A stretch of 64,000 nucleotides of DNA from Geomesophilobacter sediminis (GCF_016458275.1 NZ_JAEMHM010000004.1:301353-365352), one strand, 5' to 3'. Positions 42,394-52,227 are shown, numbered from the stretch's first letter. Program-made: numbers and translations. The notes: generated from the letters alone by a model not told the origin.

Positions 42394-44589
42394 TCACGAA
42401 CCGATCTGGATGAGGTGCTCGGGGTCGGCGACGATCTCCCCGATTTCCGCCACCACGGCTACCTTGCGGCGGTGCAGCTCCGCCTTCAGGCGCTCGGCAT
42501 CGGCCTGAGGAAGCGCAATAAGAAGACCGCCGGAGGTCTGTGCATCGGCGAGCACCAGGAGGGCATCCTCGCCGACTCCGGAGTCGACCCGGATCCGGTC
42601 CCGCAGGAATTCAAGGTTGCGCCTGCTGCCGGCCGGAGCCATCCCCTCCCCCGCCAGGGTCCATGCCTCGGCAAGGACCGGCACCCGGGCCAGGCTGATC
42701 ACCGCACCGACGCCGCTCCCCCGAACCATCTCGAAGAGGTGGCCCAGCAGCCCGAAACCGGTGACATCGGTGCAGGCATGAGCTCCGATCTCGACCATCG
42801 CCTCTGCCGCGTCCTTGTTAAGGGTCGCCATTGTTTCGATCACCTCGGCACGGGTTTTTTCCGATGCCTTTCCCTGCTTCATGGCGGTGGTCACGATCGC
42901 GATCCCGAGTGGTTTGGTAAGGATCAGCCGGTCTCCAGGTCGGGCCCCGGCATTGCTGATGACTTTTCCCGGATGGATGACCGCGGTAACCGCCATCCCG
43001 TATTTGGGCTCCGGGTCCTTAATGGTGTGCCCTCCGATGATCGGGACCCCGGCTTCGGCCGCCTTGTCGGCCCCTCCCTGGAGGATCCTGGATAGGACGT
43101 CAAGCGGAAGAACCTCCGAGGGAAAGCCCGCTATATTCAGCGCGAAAAGCGGTTTGGCTCCCATCGCGTAGATGTCGCTCAGGGAGTTCGCAGCGGTAAT
43201 CTGCCCGAAAAGGTAGGGGTCGTCGACTACCGGGGTGAAGTAGTCGACGGTCTGGACGATCGCCATCTCGTCGCTGATCCGGTAAACGGCGGCATCGTCT
43301 GCCGTAGAAGTGCCGATGATGACGTTGGGGTCGGTAATGCCGGGTAGCTGACTCAAAACTTGAGCCAGGTCCTGAGGACTGAGTTTGGCCGCTCAGCCGG
43401 CGCACGAGGCCAGCGCGGACAAACCGGTGCGCGTCTCCCGGCTGGTTCCTCCGGTGATTGCCCGGATTTCCTTGACCTTTGCGGCGACCAACTCGGCCGC
43501 GCGGTCAACCTCGTCGACCGTGGTCAGCCGGCCGAGGCTGAATCGCACCGCACCGAAACCCTGTTCCCTGGGCACCCCCATCGCCTTGAGCACACCCGAC
43601 AGTTCACCGCTTCCATCATGGCAGGCAGATCCGGTGGATGCTGCGATTTCCGGGAGCCGGGCCAGGAGGTCGGCCCCCACCACTCCGGCGAAACTCACGT
43701 TGAGGGTATTGGGTAGACGGTCAACCGAGTGCCCGTTCAGACGGACGTCTCCGGCCAGTCGGATCAGCGCGTCGTGAAAGCGCTCCCGAAGGGAATGAAC
43801 CTTTCCCGCCTCGGTCTCCAGCCGCAGGGCCGCAAGTTCCACCGCCTTACCCAAAGCCGCTATGTAGGGTACATTCTCGGTCCCCGCCCGACGCCCCCCT
43901 TCGTGCCCGGCACCGTGCAGGTATGAGTCCAGCTGCACTCCACGGCGGACGAAGAGGGCGCCGATTCCCTTTGGGGCGTAGAGCTTGTGCCCGGCGATAC
44001 TGAGCAGATCCACCTGCAATTCATCCACCCTCGCCGGGATCTTGCCGATCGACTGGGCGGCATCGGTGTGCAGAAGGATGCCGCGCTCCCGGGCGATGGC
44101 GCCGATGGCGGCGATCGGCTGAACGGTACCCACCTCGTTGTTCGCGTGCATGATGCTGATCAGCACGGTCCGGTCGGTGATCGCCCGCCGCACCGCTTCC
44201 GGGTCGACCTGCCCGCTACCGTCGACGGGAAGATAGGTGACCGAGAAGCCCTGCCCTTCCAGCCAACGCAGCGGGTTGAGAACCGCCGGGTGCTCTATTT
44301 CTGAGGTGATGATGTGGTTGCCTCGCCCCCGGTGGGCCAAGGCGGTTCCGATCAGGGCGTGGTTGTTGGATTCGGTCCCCCCGCTGGTGAAGACGATCTC
44401 GGTGGGGTCGCAGCCCAGAAGCGAAGCCACCCGGCTTCGAGCCAGGTCTACCACCTGTTTCGCGCTCCTGCCGTAAGGATGGTTGCTGGAAGGGTTGCCG
44501 AACTCCTCCTTGAGAGAGGGGAGGAGTTCCTCCACCACCGCCGGATCGACGGGGGTGGTCGCGTTGTAATCGAGGTAGATGGGGTCCAT
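42394..44589 (-). CDS. Cysteine desulfurase-selenophosphate synthetase fusion with selenocysteine at an in-frame UGA
   Basis: 731 residues if the TGA at 43393-43395 is read as Sec. Residues 1 to about 385 are a NifS/IscS-type cysteine desulfurase (H100, PLP Lys K202 in SIAGHKLYAPKG, catalytic C323 in TGSACHDGSG). The frame then runs SCAG-TGA-AAKLSPQDL and straight on into SelD (IIGTSTADDAAVY, IIGGHTIKDPEPKYG, GSRRNLEFLRDRI). The TGA falls at the place of the catalytic Cys/Sec of SelD (GC-U/C-xxK), and a hairpin with G-starting loop lies 25 bases downstream. The enzyme would release selenium from selenocysteine and use it with ATP to make selenophosphate. Translating SelD from a TTG at 43356 would remove the catalytic loop. 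NifS-SelD fusions are known from some bacteria. Confidence 0.9.
43348..43368 (-). promoter_or_regulatory. Bacterial SECIS candidate
   Basis: In the message, CUGGCUCAA pairs with UUGAGUCAG (nine pairs, one G-U) around the loop GUU. The loop begins 34 bases after the UGA and its first base is G, as bacterial SECIS elements require. The hairpin is within the coding frame. Confidence 0.7.
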
Positions 44590-44659
44590 CGATAACTCCT
44601 TTAGAAATGGTCTCCTGCCTGGGAGCAGGGAAATGAACTTGGGGCCGGTCCGCACCAGA

Positions 44660-44676
44660 TATTCACATTGCGAATA
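44660..44676. promoter_or_regulatory. Palindrome in the promoter region of the NifS-SelD gene
   Basis: TATTC-ACATTGC-GAATA, an inverted repeat, lies 70 bases upstream of the start codon. On the minus strand a TTGAAA (near 44695) and a GAATAT -10-like box surround it. Likely operator; regulator unknown. The 44590-44773 gap also contains the end of the Kor operon, with two copies of GCCACCGGCGGC that can fold on the minus strand. Confidence 0.4.
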
Positions 44677-44773
44677 CTATTGGCTTTTCAAATCGTTTTT
44701 GACGATACGAACAGGTAAAGTAAAGCCACCGGCGGCACTCAGGCCACCGGCGGCGGGAGACGGGTTCCCGTCC

Positions 44774-45307
44774 TCAGATCCGGAAGTTTCTTCCCAGGGA
44801 AAAGGCGCGCCGGTTCGCCTCGTGGAACCGGGCGTCCAACCGCTCTTCCAGCCCACGGAGCAGCGACGCTTCGGACACGAGGGGGAGCTGACCGCTCAAT
44901 GCACCGAGAAGGATGACGTTGGCGTAGACCGGGCTCCCCAGCTCATCCTGGGCGAGGGCTTCGGCGGGAAGCGGCAGGTAACGGGCCGGAACCGCGGCAT
45001 CGGCGACAAAGGTCTCGGGATTGTGCAGGATCACGCTCTGCGCACCGCAAAGTCCCTTGAACTTGTCGTGCGCCTCCCGGGAGAATGCCAGGAAGAAATC
45101 GGGACGCTCCACCACCGGGCTGGCGATGAAGCCGTCGGAAATGACCACCTGGCTCCGTACATACCCGCCCCGGGTCTCGGTGCCGTGGCTGATCAGCATA
45201 GTGGTATAGAGCCCCTGGTTCACTGCCGCCTGCCCCAAGATCTGACCGATGCGGACGACCCCCTGCCCGCCGTACCCGCTGATCAGGATCTCCACCCGCT
45301 CAGCCAT
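44774..45307 (-). CDS. korC: 2-oxoacid:ferredoxin oxidoreductase, gamma subunit
   Basis: 177 residues, ATG at 45307 overlapping the beta-subunit stop by eight bases. GYGGQGVVRIGQILGQAA at the N-terminus and SHGTETRGGYVRSQVVIS are the gamma-domain hallmarks. Last gene of an operon that starts near 52436. Together with KorA and KorB it oxidatively decarboxylates a 2-oxoacid to acyl-CoA, reducing ferredoxin. Confidence 0.88.
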   Translation of the reverse strand: MAERVEILISGYGGQGVVRIGQILGQAAVNQGLYTTMLISHGTETRGGYVRSQVVISDGFIASPVVERPDFFLAFSREAHDKFKGLCGAQSVILHNPETFVADAAVPARYLPLPAEALAQDELGSPVYANVILLGALSGQLPLVSEASLLRGLEERLDARFHEANRRAFSLGRNFRI

Positions 45308-46145
45308 GCTGCACCTCCCCGTTTTGGACCCGCGCCACGAAACCGCGCAGAGCCTCGGTAAACTCCGGGCGTTTTCCGACCCCGTCGTGGACCACGCCGG
45401 TAGCGAACCGCTTATCCCCGCCGGCGGCAACCCCTTCGGCGGTCTGGTCGCGGAACCAGTCGTAGATCCGCCCCAGGTCCCGCGTGCCGAGCGCCTGCAC
45501 TCCGAAGTGGGTGACGCAGGGATAGACGAGCTGCACCAGCGAGAAGCCGCGGTTTTCGATGGCCCGCTTCAGGCTCGTGACCGCCGCCTCCCCCTGCAGC
45601 ACGGTATGGCGCGCCACAAAGGTGGCACCCGCCTCACGCACCAGGCGGAGGACGTCGTGCCCACCCTCGGTCCAGTTGGGCTCCCAGGCGCCGTACGGGC
45701 TGCTGTCGGTGCGGCTCCCCACCGGGGTGGTGACCCCGTACTGGCCGCCGGTCGACTGGTATCCGAGGTTGTCGAAGACCACCACGGTCATGTCCACGTT
45801 GCGCCGGGCGGCGTGAAGGAGATGGTGCAGACCGATGGTGAAGGCGTCCCCGTCGCCGACGGTGAGGATAAGCCGCTTTTCCGGAGGAAGCGCCAGGCGC
45901 ACCCCGGTCGCCAGGGCGTAGACCCGGCCATGGGTTCCGGCGAAGGTGTCCCCCTTCCAGGTGACGAAGGTCTGGCGCCCCGAGCAGCCGATGCCGGTCC
46001 CCCAGACGACGTCCCCCTGCCCCAGCCCCAACTGGTCTATCGCCTCCAGCACGCGGCGGTGGGCCAACCGCAGGCCGCACCCTTTGCACGCAGTGCCGGG
46101 ATTCTTTTCCGGCCGAACGTATTTCTCCAGCAGATCGTCACTCAT
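45300..46145 (-). CDS. korB: 2-oxoacid:ferredoxin oxidoreductase, beta subunit (TPP-binding)
   Basis: 281 residues. CKGCG near residue 20 (the CxGCG motif), and the TPP/Mg signature GDGDAFTIGLHHLLHAARRN ... FDNLGYQSTGGQ. A Cys in GIGCSGRQ completes the likely cluster set. Two bases separate its ATG from the alpha-subunit stop. No ferredoxin-like delta subunit gene is present. Confidence 0.88.
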   Translation of the reverse strand: MSDDLLEKYVRPEKNPGTACKGCGLRLAHRRVLEAIDQLGLGQGDVVWGTGIGCSGRQTFVTWKGDTFAGTHGRVYALATGVRLALPPEKRLILTVGDGDAFTIGLHHLLHAARRNVDMTVVVFDNLGYQSTGGQYGVTTPVGSRTDSSPYGAWEPNWTEGGHDVLRLVREAGATFVARHTVLQGEAAVTSLKRAIENRGFSLVQLVYPCVTHFGVQALGTRDLGRIYDWFRDQTAEGVAAGGDKRFATGVVHDGVGKRPEFTEALRGFVARVQNGEVQHG

Positions 46146-46146
46146 G

Positions 46147-47319
46147 TCACCATTTCTCCGTCCGCCAGGCGTCCCGGGTAAGGGCGACGCCCGCCTGAAG
46201 TTGCCGCACCGTATCCAGCAGTTCCGCCACCGAGGGTAGCTCGCCACAGCGCCCCCAGAAATGGACCTCGCTTCCCGCAGCAGCCGCCCGCCTGACCTCC
46301 CGCACCAGTTGTCCGTCCCAGTTGAGCTCTACGGTAAGGTAGATCGCCTTGCGGGAAAAAAGCGCATCCTGGAAGGGCCACAACGAGACGGGACGGATGC
46401 CGCCGACCTTCAGCCCCTGGGCGCGCCCCGCCTCGACCGCGCTTTGCACCACCCGGGAAGGGGTGCCGTAGGCGACCAGGATCACCTCCGGGTCGTCGTC
46501 TACCGACCAGGTCTGGGCCTCGTCGATCAAATCCCGGTGGTCCAGGATCTTGTGGATCAGACGCCAGGCGTGTTTGTGCTGCCAGGTAACGTCCTCGGTA
46601 TCGTGGCCGCGGTCGGTGGGAGTCCAGTCCGAAGCCGCGGCGCCGGTATTGTGGCCGAGCACCACCGGCGGGATGTCGATGTCGGAACTCGCCGGATAGA
46701 AGACCGGACCGGGATTCACCCGGCGTTCCACCCGTTCCAGCCCCATCTCGCGCGCCTCGGCCTCGCTCTCAGGGGTTTGCAGGGTCTCCCAGCCGTCGGT
46801 GACCATCTGGTCGGCCAGGACGATCACCGGAGTGCGGAACCGCTCGGCCAGGTAGAAGGCGCGCACCGTGAGCCGGAAGGCATCCTGGACCGAGTTGGGG
46901 GCGAGGACGATGGTCTCGTAATTACCGCCGTGGGTCAGGTAGCGGGAGAGGTAGAACTCTCCCTGTCCCGGCGCGCCGGTGATGCCGCTTACCGGTCCGA
47001 CCCGCTGGGAATTGACGATCACCACCGGAATTTCGCTGCTAACCGCCCAGCCGAAGGGATCGGCAAAGAGGATGAAGCCCGGCCCCGAGGTGGCGGTCAT
47101 CGCCTTGAGCCCCCCCAATGAGCCGCCGTTGCAGATGTGCAGGGCGGCGTTTTCGTCTTCCGCCTGGAGGTAGAAGCCTCCCTCCTGGGGGAGCCGGCGC
47201 GACATGTTTTCGGCGATCTCGGTCGCCGGGGTGATGGGGTAGCCGGCAAACAGGCGGCATCCGGCCCACAGGGCCCCTTCGGTGATCGCGGCGTTTCCGG
47301 TGTCGAAGGTACGTTTCAT
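46147..47319 (-). CDS. korA: 2-oxoacid:ferredoxin oxidoreductase, alpha subunit
   Basis: 390 residues; its ATG overlaps the CoA ligase stop. GNAAITEGALWAGCRLFAGYPITPATEIAE is the substrate/TPP-facing start of KorA/PorA/VorA proteins, with TSGPGFILFADPFGWAVSSEIPVVIVNSQR and QGEFYLSRYLTHGG following. Substrate could be 2-oxoglutarate, a branched 2-oxoacid, or a thio-substituted one; the partner CoA ligase in the operon suggests a dedicated catabolic pathway rather than central metabolism. Confidence 0.88.
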   Translation of the reverse strand: MKRTFDTGNAAITEGALWAGCRLFAGYPITPATEIAENMSRRLPQEGGFYLQAEDENAALHICNGGSLGGLKAMTATSGPGFILFADPFGWAVSSEIPVVIVNSQRVGPVSGITGAPGQGEFYLSRYLTHGGNYETIVLAPNSVQDAFRLTVRAFYLAERFRTPVIVLADQMVTDGWETLQTPESEAEAREMGLERVERRVNPGPVFYPASSDIDIPPVVLGHNTGAAASDWTPTDRGHDTEDVTWQHKHAWRLIHKILDHRDLIDEAQTWSVDDDPEVILVAYGTPSRVVQSAVEAGRAQGLKVGGIRPVSLWPFQDALFSRKAIYLTVELNWDGQLVREVRRAAAAGSEVHFWGRCGELPSVAELLDTVRQLQAGVALTRDAWRTEKW

Positions 47320-48863
47320 GGATGAACCTTTTGCTCCTTGAGCTGCGTGTAGACCTCCAGCAGGCGGCGACGCTGCACCTTGCCGCTGGGGCCGCAGGGA
47401 AACTCGGGAATGAAAAAGACCTCGCGGGGGACCTTGTAGCCAGCCAGGTGCTCGCGGCAGAAGTCGCGCACCTGCTGCGTAGTGAGCCGGCTCCCTTGCC
47501 GCAGGGTGATGAAGGCGGTTACCTCCTCCCCATAGAGCTGGTGCGGCACCCCTACCACCCCGACGGTCTCGACTTCGGGAAGCCGGTGCACCACCTCTTC
47601 CACCTCGCGCGGCGAGATCTTCTCCCCGGCCCGGTTGATGAGCTCCTTCTTTCTGCCGGTGAGAAAGAGGAAGCCGTCGGCATCGAGGTAGCCGAGGTCC
47701 CCGGTATGGAACCAGCCGTTCTTAAGCGCCTCCCGGTCCGCGGCGGGATTGTCGAGATAGCCGGCGAAGACGTTCACCCCGGCGATGACCACCTCCCCGA
47801 CGGTCCCGGCGGCAACCGGGTGCCCGGCTCCATTGAGAACCTGGAGGCGATTTCCCACCGGGATCCCGGCGGACCCCGGTTTTCGGGAACCCGGCGGATG
47901 CGGGTTTGCGGTCACCTGGCAGGCGGCCTCGGAGATCCCGTAGGTCTCGATGACCGGGATCTCGAAGCGCCGCTCGAACTGCTTCAGGACCGGCACCGGC
48001 AGGGGGGCCGACGCCGAGCGGGCGAAGCGGAGCGTGGCCAGGTCCTCTCGCGGGGGATCGGGATGGGAGAGGAGGAGCGAGAGGATGGTCGGTACGGCGC
48101 TGAACCACGTCACCCGGTGCTCGCGGATCCACTCCCAGAACCTTCCGACCTCGAAGCGCGTGGGAAGCAGCACTGGCATCCCGGTCAGGAGCGGGGTGAG
48201 CAGGGTCACCACCAGCCCGTTGATATGGAACAGGGGCAGGATGCAGAGGGCGACGTCGTCGGGAGTCAGTCTATGCGCCTTCCGGACGAAGCCGGCGTTG
48301 GCCAGGAGATTGGCATGGGAGAGGACCACACCCTTTGGGGTACCGGTAGTCCCGGAGGTGAAGAGGATCAGGGCCGGATCATCCGCCGTCGCTTCGCGCC
48401 CCTCACCGTCACGCCGGTCGATCGGTTCGCGGCAGTAGATGGCGGTGCCGTTCAGATGCGACGTAAACCCACCATCCAGCCGGCTCCAGACGCCGCGCAA
48501 GGCGGCGGTAATCGCCGGTCCGAGATCGCTGGGGCAAAGGATCAGCCGGGCCCCGGAAAGTTCCAGCGCCTGACGAATCTCCTCAGGTGTCAGCCGCGGG
48601 TTGAGCGGTACCGCCACCGCTCCGACGCTGAATACCGCCATGAGCCCCAGGGCCGCAGGCACCCCGTTGGGGAAAAGAAGCGCCACCCGGTCCCCCGCCC
48701 CCGCACCCAGCTCAGTCAGCCGCACCGCCAGGGCAGTGGACTCCCGGTAGGTCTCGCTGAAGCTCAGCGTCACCTTGGCATCGGGAACGGACAGGAAGGG
48801 ACGGGCTCCGAGGGCATGATGTTGCCGGCGCAGCAGCGTTCCGATCGTTTCAGCGTGTTTCAT
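47316..48863 (-). CDS. AMP-forming acyl-CoA synthetase
   Basis: 515 residues, ATG at 48863 overlapping the upstream stop. P-loop LILFTSGTTGTPKGVVLSH, A5 motif VIETYGISEAACQVT, A7-A8 WFHTGDLGYLDADGFLFLTGRKKELINRAGEKISP and the C-terminal catalytic Lys context PCGPSGKVQRRRL are intact. It activates a carboxylic acid as acyl-AMP and then acyl-CoA. In organosulfur pathways, 3-methylthiopropionate-CoA ligase belongs to this family; the resemblance is family-level only. Confidence 0.9.
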   Translation of the reverse strand: MKHAETIGTLLRRQHHALGARPFLSVPDAKVTLSFSETYRESTALAVRLTELGAGAGDRVALLFPNGVPAALGLMAVFSVGAVAVPLNPRLTPEEIRQALELSGARLILCPSDLGPAITAALRGVWSRLDGGFTSHLNGTAIYCREPIDRRDGEGREATADDPALILFTSGTTGTPKGVVLSHANLLANAGFVRKAHRLTPDDVALCILPLFHINGLVVTLLTPLLTGMPVLLPTRFEVGRFWEWIREHRVTWFSAVPTILSLLLSHPDPPREDLATLRFARSASAPLPVPVLKQFERRFEIPVIETYGISEAACQVTANPHPPGSRKPGSAGIPVGNRLQVLNGAGHPVAAGTVGEVVIAGVNVFAGYLDNPAADREALKNGWFHTGDLGYLDADGFLFLTGRKKELINRAGEKISPREVEEVVHRLPEVETVGVVGVPHQLYGEEVTAFITLRQGSRLTTQQVRDFCREHLAGYKVPREVFFIPEFPCGPSGKVQRRRLLEVYTQLKEQKVHP

Positions 48864-49582
48864 AGTCGATACTCCTGCCAGGCAGTGCGGCACGGAGGGC
48901 CGGGAGCATAGTTGAGCCGGCGCCCCTCCAGATCGTAGATCACCGCGGAAACCGTGGTCAACTCGCCGGCGTGACTGCAGATCGGATGGGCTCCCGCGTG
49001 ATCGGCAAGAAACGCCTGCAGCTGTCTCGCGTCAACGTCCGCGCCGTCGGAAAGGAGAGACACCATCCGTCGGTGCCGGGCGAGGCCCCCTTCCCGGTCC
49101 CCTTTCAACGGCGCCGGTTCGCGCAGGTTGATGAAATGGTTGGTCCGGACGGTCACCGGAGCAACGGTCTGTTCGACGCAATACCAGGGATAAAGCTCCT
49201 CGATCACCGCTCCCCCCTGCGGGGTCATGATGACGATGTTCCCCCCCACCAGCGGCAGCTGCTGGAATTCAGCCGCCGTCCGCAGGGCCGAGGCGAGGTC
49301 CGAGCAGCGCCCGAGGATCTCCTCCACCAGCACGCCGCGCGGGGTCTTCTTTGCCAGGGCATCGGCGAGAGAGACCGTGTCGGCGAAGGTGACGGCAACC
49401 GCGACCCCCGCCTCGTTGATCCCGCTATTGAGCCCCCGCTCCCCTGGTGCCGCCTGCCCCCTGAGACCCAGGTAGCAAAGCCGGCCCTGCCGCGAAACGA
49501 TCTCCTCGAACGGGTCGCTCTCCCCCCACAGGTCTCGGGTCTTGAAGAGAAACCGTCCGGTGACGGCACCAAGAGTACACAT
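48860..49582 (-). CDS. Ntn-hydrolase of the C45/acyl-CoA:6-APA acyltransferase type
   Basis: 240 residues starting Met-Cys: C2 becomes the N-terminal nucleophile after Met removal. GLNSGINEAGVAVAV (about 50-64) and VRTNHFINL (about 142-150) match the NTN acylase core (Asn/Arg contacts). Such enzymes hydrolyse or form amide bonds of small acyl compounds. Cotranscription with a sulfonate-type importer and a CoA ligase suggests that an imported N-acyl or amide compound is split, and its acid part activated by the ligase. Cytoplasmic; no signal peptide. Confidence 0.72.
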   Translation of the reverse strand: MCTLGAVTGRFLFKTRDLWGESDPFEEIVSRQGRLCYLGLRGQAAPGERGLNSGINEAGVAVAVTFADTVSLADALAKKTPRGVLVEEILGRCSDLASALRTAAEFQQLPLVGGNIVIMTPQGGAVIEELYPWYCVEQTVAPVTVRTNHFINLREPAPLKGDREGGLARHRRMVSLLSDGADVDARQLQAFLADHAGAHPICSHAGELTTVSAVIYDLEGRRLNYAPGPPCRTAWQEYRL

Positions 49583-49588
49583 GGGAGG

Positions 49589-50548
49589 CTATTTCAGTCC
49601 CGAGCGCTTCAGGTAGCTCAGGTCGAAGAGGTCGTTGATGGCGAACTCCTTCCTTAGCACCTTGTTCTCGCGCAGGAAGTTCTTCACCTGCTCCAAGGCG
49701 GCGACGTCCTGGTTCGTGATCGCGAGGGACCAGTCGTAGCGCCGGGTAATCTTGGCGATCACCGGAAGCGGGTACTTGCTCTCAGCCGCAATCGCTTCCT
49801 GGGCCGCCTTGGGATGCTTTCTGAAGTAGTCGACGGCACGTTTGGTTCCCCTGAGGAAGGCCTCCACCAGCTTGGGGTTCGCCCTGGCAAACTCGTTGCG
49901 GGCCAAATAGACGTTGACGGAGCGCTTGATGTTGGTTGAGTCGGCCAGGACCCGGCCTACCCCGGAGTGGACGATGTTGCCGGTGATCGGCTCCCAGACC
50001 GCAGCCGCGTCGATGTTCCCGGTCTCCAGGGCTTTCGATAACTCGGTAGCCGGAAGGTTCACCACGTGGACGTCGGTGGGCTTCAGCCCGTGCTTGGCCA
50101 GGAGCAGGAAGAGGAAATGATGACCGCTGGAGCCTACGGGGACACCGACCTTTTTCCCCTTGAGTTCCGGCACCGAGTCCACGAAGGATCGGGCGCCGAC
50201 CAGCAGCGCGTTGTGGGCCGGATCGATACCCGAGTTGGCGATCACCTTCAGGTCGATACCCGCCGCTCGCCCCGCCACCGGCGGCATGTCGCCGGTCTGG
50301 ACGAGATCGAGCCTCCCCCCGGAAAGGGCCTCGATCATCGGCGGCCCCGCCAGGAAAAGGTTGTATTTCACCTTCACCCCTTCCTTGGCGAATTCTTCGT
50401 CGTAGAACCCTTTCGATTTTGCGAGAAGGATGATGGTGCTGGAGGCCTGGTAACCGATCCGCACCTCTTTCGCCGGCTCTGCGGCGCCAGCCACGGCCGC
50501 GATCACCAAAGCCCCGAGGGCGATTGCTGCTGCGATCACTTTTTTCAT
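49589..50548 (-). CDS. Aliphatic-sulfonate-type (SsuA-like) ABC substrate-binding protein
   Basis: 319 residues with AGGAG upstream of ATG 50548 and a signal peptide (about 1-22). VRIGYQASSTIILLAKSKGFYDEEF, LSGGRLDLVQTGDMPP and VPVGSSGHHFLFLLLAKHGL match SsuA-like proteins more closely than the other binding proteins here do. With the ATPase and permease upstream it makes a complete importer. Confidence 0.88.
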   Translation of the reverse strand: MKKVIAAAIALGALVIAAVAGAAEPAKEVRIGYQASSTIILLAKSKGFYDEEFAKEGVKVKYNLFLAGPPMIEALSGGRLDLVQTGDMPPVAGRAAGIDLKVIANSGIDPAHNALLVGARSFVDSVPELKGKKVGVPVGSSGHHFLFLLLAKHGLKPTDVHVVNLPATELSKALETGNIDAAAVWEPITGNIVHSGVGRVLADSTNIKRSVNVYLARNEFARANPKLVEAFLRGTKRAVDYFRKHPKAAQEAIAAESKYPLPVIAKITRRYDWSLAITNQDVAALEQVKNFLRENKVLRKEFAINDLFDLSYLKRSGLK

Positions 50549-50586
50549 CGTTTTGCTCCTTTCTGCGGTAGACCGGATTTGATCGG

Positions 50587-51372
50587 TCAGATGGCGTAGG
50601 CGAAGGGTCGTTGCACGTCTTCGAAGAACTCCGCATAGATTTCCTTGCGGATCTGAACGAACTCGTAGGCGCTCCGGTCCCGGGGACGGGGAAGCGGCAC
50701 CGGGACCACCCGGCGGATGGTTCCGGGACGACTCGACATGACCACCACCCGGTCTCCCAGGTAAATCGCCTCATCGATGTCGTGGGTTACCAGGATCATG
50801 GTGGTCCGTTCGGTCTCCCAGATGCGGAGCACCTCCTGCTGCATGGTGATCCGGGTCATGGCATCAAGGGCGCCGAACGGCTCGTCGAGGAGCAACACCT
50901 CGGGCCGGTTCATCAAGGCACGGGCTATGCTGACCCGCTGCTGCATGCCGCCGGAAAGCTGATGCGGGTACGCCTTCTCGAACCCCTTGAGTCCCACAAG
51001 CTCCAGATGTTGCTCCACCAGCTCCCGCCGCTCGGCGTTCGGAGTCTCGGCCCGGCAGCCAAAGGCGATGTTGTCCCAGACCGTCATCCACGGAAGAAGC
51101 CGCGCCTCCTGGAAGACCATGCCGCGCTCAAGTCCCGGGTTCCGAATCGGTCTTTCCCCTAGCCTGACCTCGCCCGCGGTGGCGGTTTCCAGGCCGGCGA
51201 CGATCCGGAGCAGCGTGCTCTTGCCGCAGCCGCTCGCTCCGACGATGGAGATGAACTCGCCCGGCCGGGCGACCAGGCTCACCTCCGAAAGTGCCTGCAC
51301 CACGTCGGAAGCGACGCTGAACTGCTTGTCGAGCCGGTCGATGACGAGCGATTTCCCTTCTTCGGTCTGCAT
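50587..51372 (-). CDS. Ssu/TauB-type ABC importer ATPase
   Basis: 261 residues. Walker A GASGCGKST, Q-loop FQEARLLPWMTVWDNI, signature LSGGMQQR, Walker B VLLLDEPFGALD, H-loop VTHD. Sixteen bases separate it from the permease stop. Energises the importer of the Kor operon. Confidence 0.92.
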   Translation of the reverse strand: MQTEEGKSLVIDRLDKQFSVASDVVQALSEVSLVARPGEFISIVGASGCGKSTLLRIVAGLETATAGEVRLGERPIRNPGLERGMVFQEARLLPWMTVWDNIAFGCRAETPNAERRELVEQHLELVGLKGFEKAYPHQLSGGMQQRVSIARALMNRPEVLLLDEPFGALDAMTRITMQQEVLRIWETERTTMILVTHDIDEAIYLGDRVVVMSSRPGTIRRVVPVPLPRPRDRSAYEFVQIRKEIYAEFFEDVQRPFAYAI

Positions 51373-51387
51373 CTTGCTCCTCTCCCC

Positions 51388-52227
51388 TCACTGCAGGTTC
51401 GCGTTCCATCTCAACAAGCGCCGCTCCAGCCTGCGGATCAAAAAGTCGATCGCGAGGCCGGTTACCCCGATCGAGACGACCCCAACCAGCATGACGTCGG
51501 CCTGCGAGAGTTCCCGCGCGTACATGATCAGGTAGCCCACCCCCGCCGAAGCAGCGATCAGCTCGGCACCGACCACGCTCATCCAGGCAATGCCGATGCC
51601 GATGCGCATCCCGGTGAAAATGGAAGGGAGCGCGGCGGGGAGCACCACCTTGAAAAGGAGCGTGGCGCGGCTTTTCTGGAACACCTTGGCGACCTCGAGG
51701 ATCTTCCGGTCGGTGTTGCGGATGCCGTGCACCACGTTCAAAAGGACGGGCCAGAAGCTCCCGATGGCGATGACGGTGATCTTGGACCCTTCGTCGATCC
51801 CCATCCAGAGGATGAGGACCGGGACCCACGCGATAATCGGGATCGGACGTAAAACTCCGGTAATGAGGGAGACGGCCCGCTCCGCCCACGGATTCAAGCC
51901 GACGACGAGCCCCGCGACCAGGCCGAAGCCGGCCCCCAGGGTAACCCCCTTGGTCACCCGCCAGAGGCTTACCAGGAGGTGGTGGATCAGTTCCCCGGAG
52001 GCGACGAGTTCCCGTGCGGTGGCCCCGATCGCACTGGGTGCCGGGAGTATGGTCGGCCGGACCAGCCCCCTGCGGCTCAAAAGCTCCCACAAAACCAGCA
52101 GAACCAGCGGGATCACCAGCGGCAGGAGATAGCTGAAACCAAGCCTGCGGGCACGCTTTGGGCCGAGCGGTTTTGGAGGCGCCGCGGCCGCGGTGGTGCC
52201 AAGATATTCCAGTTCGATCTCGGCCAT
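51388..52227 (-). CDS. Ssu-type ABC importer permease
   Basis: 279 residues. A 45-residue N-terminal cytoplasmic segment precedes six membrane helices; the EAA loop reads EVAKVFQKSRATLLFKVVLPAALPSIFTG. Its ATG shares bases with the stop of a 22-codon frame that has the better ribosome site, so translation is probably coupled to it. Confidence 0.9.
   Translation of the reverse strand: MAEIELEYLGTTAAAAPPKPLGPKRARRLGFSYLLPLVIPLVLLVLWELLSRRGLVRPTILPAPSAIGATARELVASGELIHHLLVSLWRVTKGVTLGAGFGLVAGLVVGLNPWAERAVSLITGVLRPIPIIAWVPVLILWMGIDEGSKITVIAIGSFWPVLLNVVHGIRNTDRKILEVAKVFQKSRATLLFKVVLPAALPSIFTGMRIGIGIAWMSVVGAELIAASAGVGYLIMYARELSQADVMLVGVVSIGVTGLAIDFLIRRLERRLLRWNANLQ

Noticed and set aside
42394..43356. 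SelD as a separate gene starting at TTG 43356
   Set aside because: It would lack the catalytic loop, and the upstream frame up to and past the TGA encodes exactly that loop.
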